A stretch of 64,000 nt of DNA. Source: JAWXBK01 sp040878185. GTDB taxonomy: Bacteria; Pseudomonadota; Alphaproteobacteria; Dongiales; Dongiaceae. Position 1 is the first letter of the stretch, and each line of letters starts with the position of its first letter. This document shows, piece after piece, positions 63,101 through 64,000 of the stretch. The DNA lies in contig JBBDMS010000001.1 of the NCBI GenBank assembly GCA_040878185.1, positions 110,733 to 174,732 of the forward strand. Direction: 5' to 3'. The notes under the pieces were generated by a model. It did not search any database and was not told where the DNA came from. It was given only the letters and a program-made list of their open reading frames with translations. The position numbers and the translations under genes are program-made.

Positions 63101-64000
63101 ATGCGCGCAGAGCCGACCATCATTCGAACGAGCCGGATTGTCGTTGCGCTCACGGCCGCGTTGCTGCTCGCCGGTTGCGGCGCGACGGATATGTTCGACG
63201 GCGGCGACGACGACGAACCGCTGGTCGGCGAACGCATCTCGGTGCTCGAACACGGGCAGGGTTTCAATCCCGACCCGGAGGTGGCGGCTCTTCAGGTCGT
63301 GTTGCCGGGCGCCGTGACGAACGATGCCTGGCCGCAGGCCGGGGGTTATCCGAACCATTCGATGCAGCATCTCGCTCTGGTCGGCACGTTGAATCAGGCC
63401 TGGCGCACTTCGATCGGCAGCGGCGGGGATTCCTACCGCCCGCTGGTATCCGAACCGGTGGCGGCGGCCGGACGCATCTATGCAATGGACAGCGCGACCA
63501 ATGTCAGCGCCTTCGATCTGTCGACCGGCGATCTCGTCTGGCGCCGCGATCTGACGCCGGAAAGCGAAGACGAGCTGTTTGGAGGCGGTCTCGCGACCGA
63601 CGGCGCGCGCATCTACGCGACGACGGATTACGGTTATGTCTATGCCGTCGATGCCTCGAATGGCGAGATCATCTGGACGACACGCATTGATTCACCGGTG
63701 CGGGCGCCGCCGGGTTTCGCGGATGGTCGGCTTATCGTCGTCACGCTCGACAATCGCGCCATTGCGATGTCGATGGAGACGGGCGAAATCCAGTGGACCC
63801 ATACCGGCCCGGTCGGCCAGGCGAGCCTCCTCGGTGCGGCCTCGCCGGCGATCGACGGCGACACGGTGATGGTTGCCTACACCTCGGGCGACGTCTTTGC
63901 GCTCGATGCCGCGACCGGCGAGGCGCGGTGGAGCGATGCGCTGACATCGCGGTTGATGCGCGAAAGCGCAACGCGCGTCGGTGGCGTCACCGGCCGCATC
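63101..64000 (+). CDS. bamB: Outer membrane assembly lipoprotein BamB, 3' part off window
   Basis: The first 300 codons are visible and open to the window edge. The N-terminus is a lipoprotein signal with lipobox LLLAGC (Cys about residue 26). The rest is a PQQ-type eight-bladed beta-propeller: repeated blocks such as RIYAMDSATNVSAFDLSTGDLVWRRDL, YGYVYAVDASNGEIIWTTRI, DVFALDAATGEARWSDAL. BamB is part of the BAM complex that inserts outer-membrane proteins. It lies 14 nt after the YfgM-like gene, the usual operon order. Confidence 0.93.
   Translation, partial: MRAEPTIIRTSRIVVALTAALLLAGCGATDMFDGGDDDEPLVGERISVLEHGQGFNPDPEVAALQVVLPGAVTNDAWPQAGGYPNHSMQHLALVGTLNQAWRTSIGSGGDSYRPLVSEPVAAAGRIYAMDSATNVSAFDLSTGDLVWRRDLTPESEDELFGGGLATDGARIYATTDYGYVYAVDASNGEIIWTTRIDSPVRAPPGFADGRLIVVTLDNRAIAMSMETGEIQWTHTGPVGQASLLGAASPAIDGDTVMVAYTSGDVFALDAATGEARWSDALTSRLMRESATRVGGVTGRI

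Overview
This is a high-GC chromosomal window, about two-thirds GC by eye, from a draft short-read assembly of an alphaproteobacterium. Order-level placement near Rhodospirillales is an inference. The case for Alphaproteobacteria rests on GcrA, DUF2852, DUF2794 and DUF3553 proteins, a DksA-type regulator with only one of the four zinc-finger cysteines, recA followed by alaS with LexA-like GTTC-N7 elements upstream, a ppx-rlmE-guaB-rsmB-guaA order, and an NADP-isocitrate dehydrogenase of the alphaproteobacterial/mitochondrial type. There is one tRNA (Gln, CTG). I saw no rRNA, CRISPR array, insertion sequence or prophage.

Layout. 1-1475: 3' side of a polyamine-type ABC transporter operon on the minus strand, broken by an assembly gap (16 G then 10 N). 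1.7-12.6 kb: housekeeping and accessory genes, including a GT41 (SPINDLY-like) glycosyltransferase, AbrB-type membrane protein, argE, N-formylglutamate amidohydrolase, NAD kinase and moaA/mobA. 12.7-22.4 kb: the most accessory-looking stretch. It holds tandemly duplicated GST genes, a two-subunit FAD/Fe-S amine-oxidase-like pair, an ATP-grasp protein, a DegT-like PLP protein, a 49-codon peptide gene with its own strong promoter, a HExxH protein resembling peptide beta-hydroxylases of RiPP pathways, a TetR regulator, a DMSP-lyase-like cupin and a remnant of a duplicated TetR gene. 22.4-36.3 kb: core genes (DUF2852, DUF3553, dksA, recA, alaS, a cyclic-nucleotide-gated K+ channel, cyclophilin, icd, LOG, dihaem cytochrome c, LysM protein). 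36.5-45.2 kb: a DUF2062 gene, then a complete polyamine-type uptake operon (binding protein, ATPase, two permeases) joined to two glutamine-synthetase-like ligases and a phytanoyl-CoA-dioxygenase-like oxygenase. 45.3-54.0 kb: tRNA-Gln, ppx-rlmE, guaB-rsmB-GNAT-guaA. 54.05-56.6 kb: a low-GC insertion behind guaA with an unknown gene and a DUF3883 (PD-(D/E)XK-like) gene, then a frameshifted GFA-family pseudogene. 56.7-64 kb: hemerythrin, ku-ligD (bacterial NHEJ), gcrA, DUF2794, YfgM-like and bamB.

The best candidate for an undescribed system is 18886-20695. A consensus promoter drives a 49-residue peptide ending Cys-Ile-Gly-Gly, followed by a hairpin and a HExxH modification enzyme whose ribosome-binding site lies in an inverted repeat. 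The ATP-grasp and DegT-like genes just upstream are possible partners. That this is a RiPP pathway is inference from family and context. The peptide has not been matched to any known precursor.
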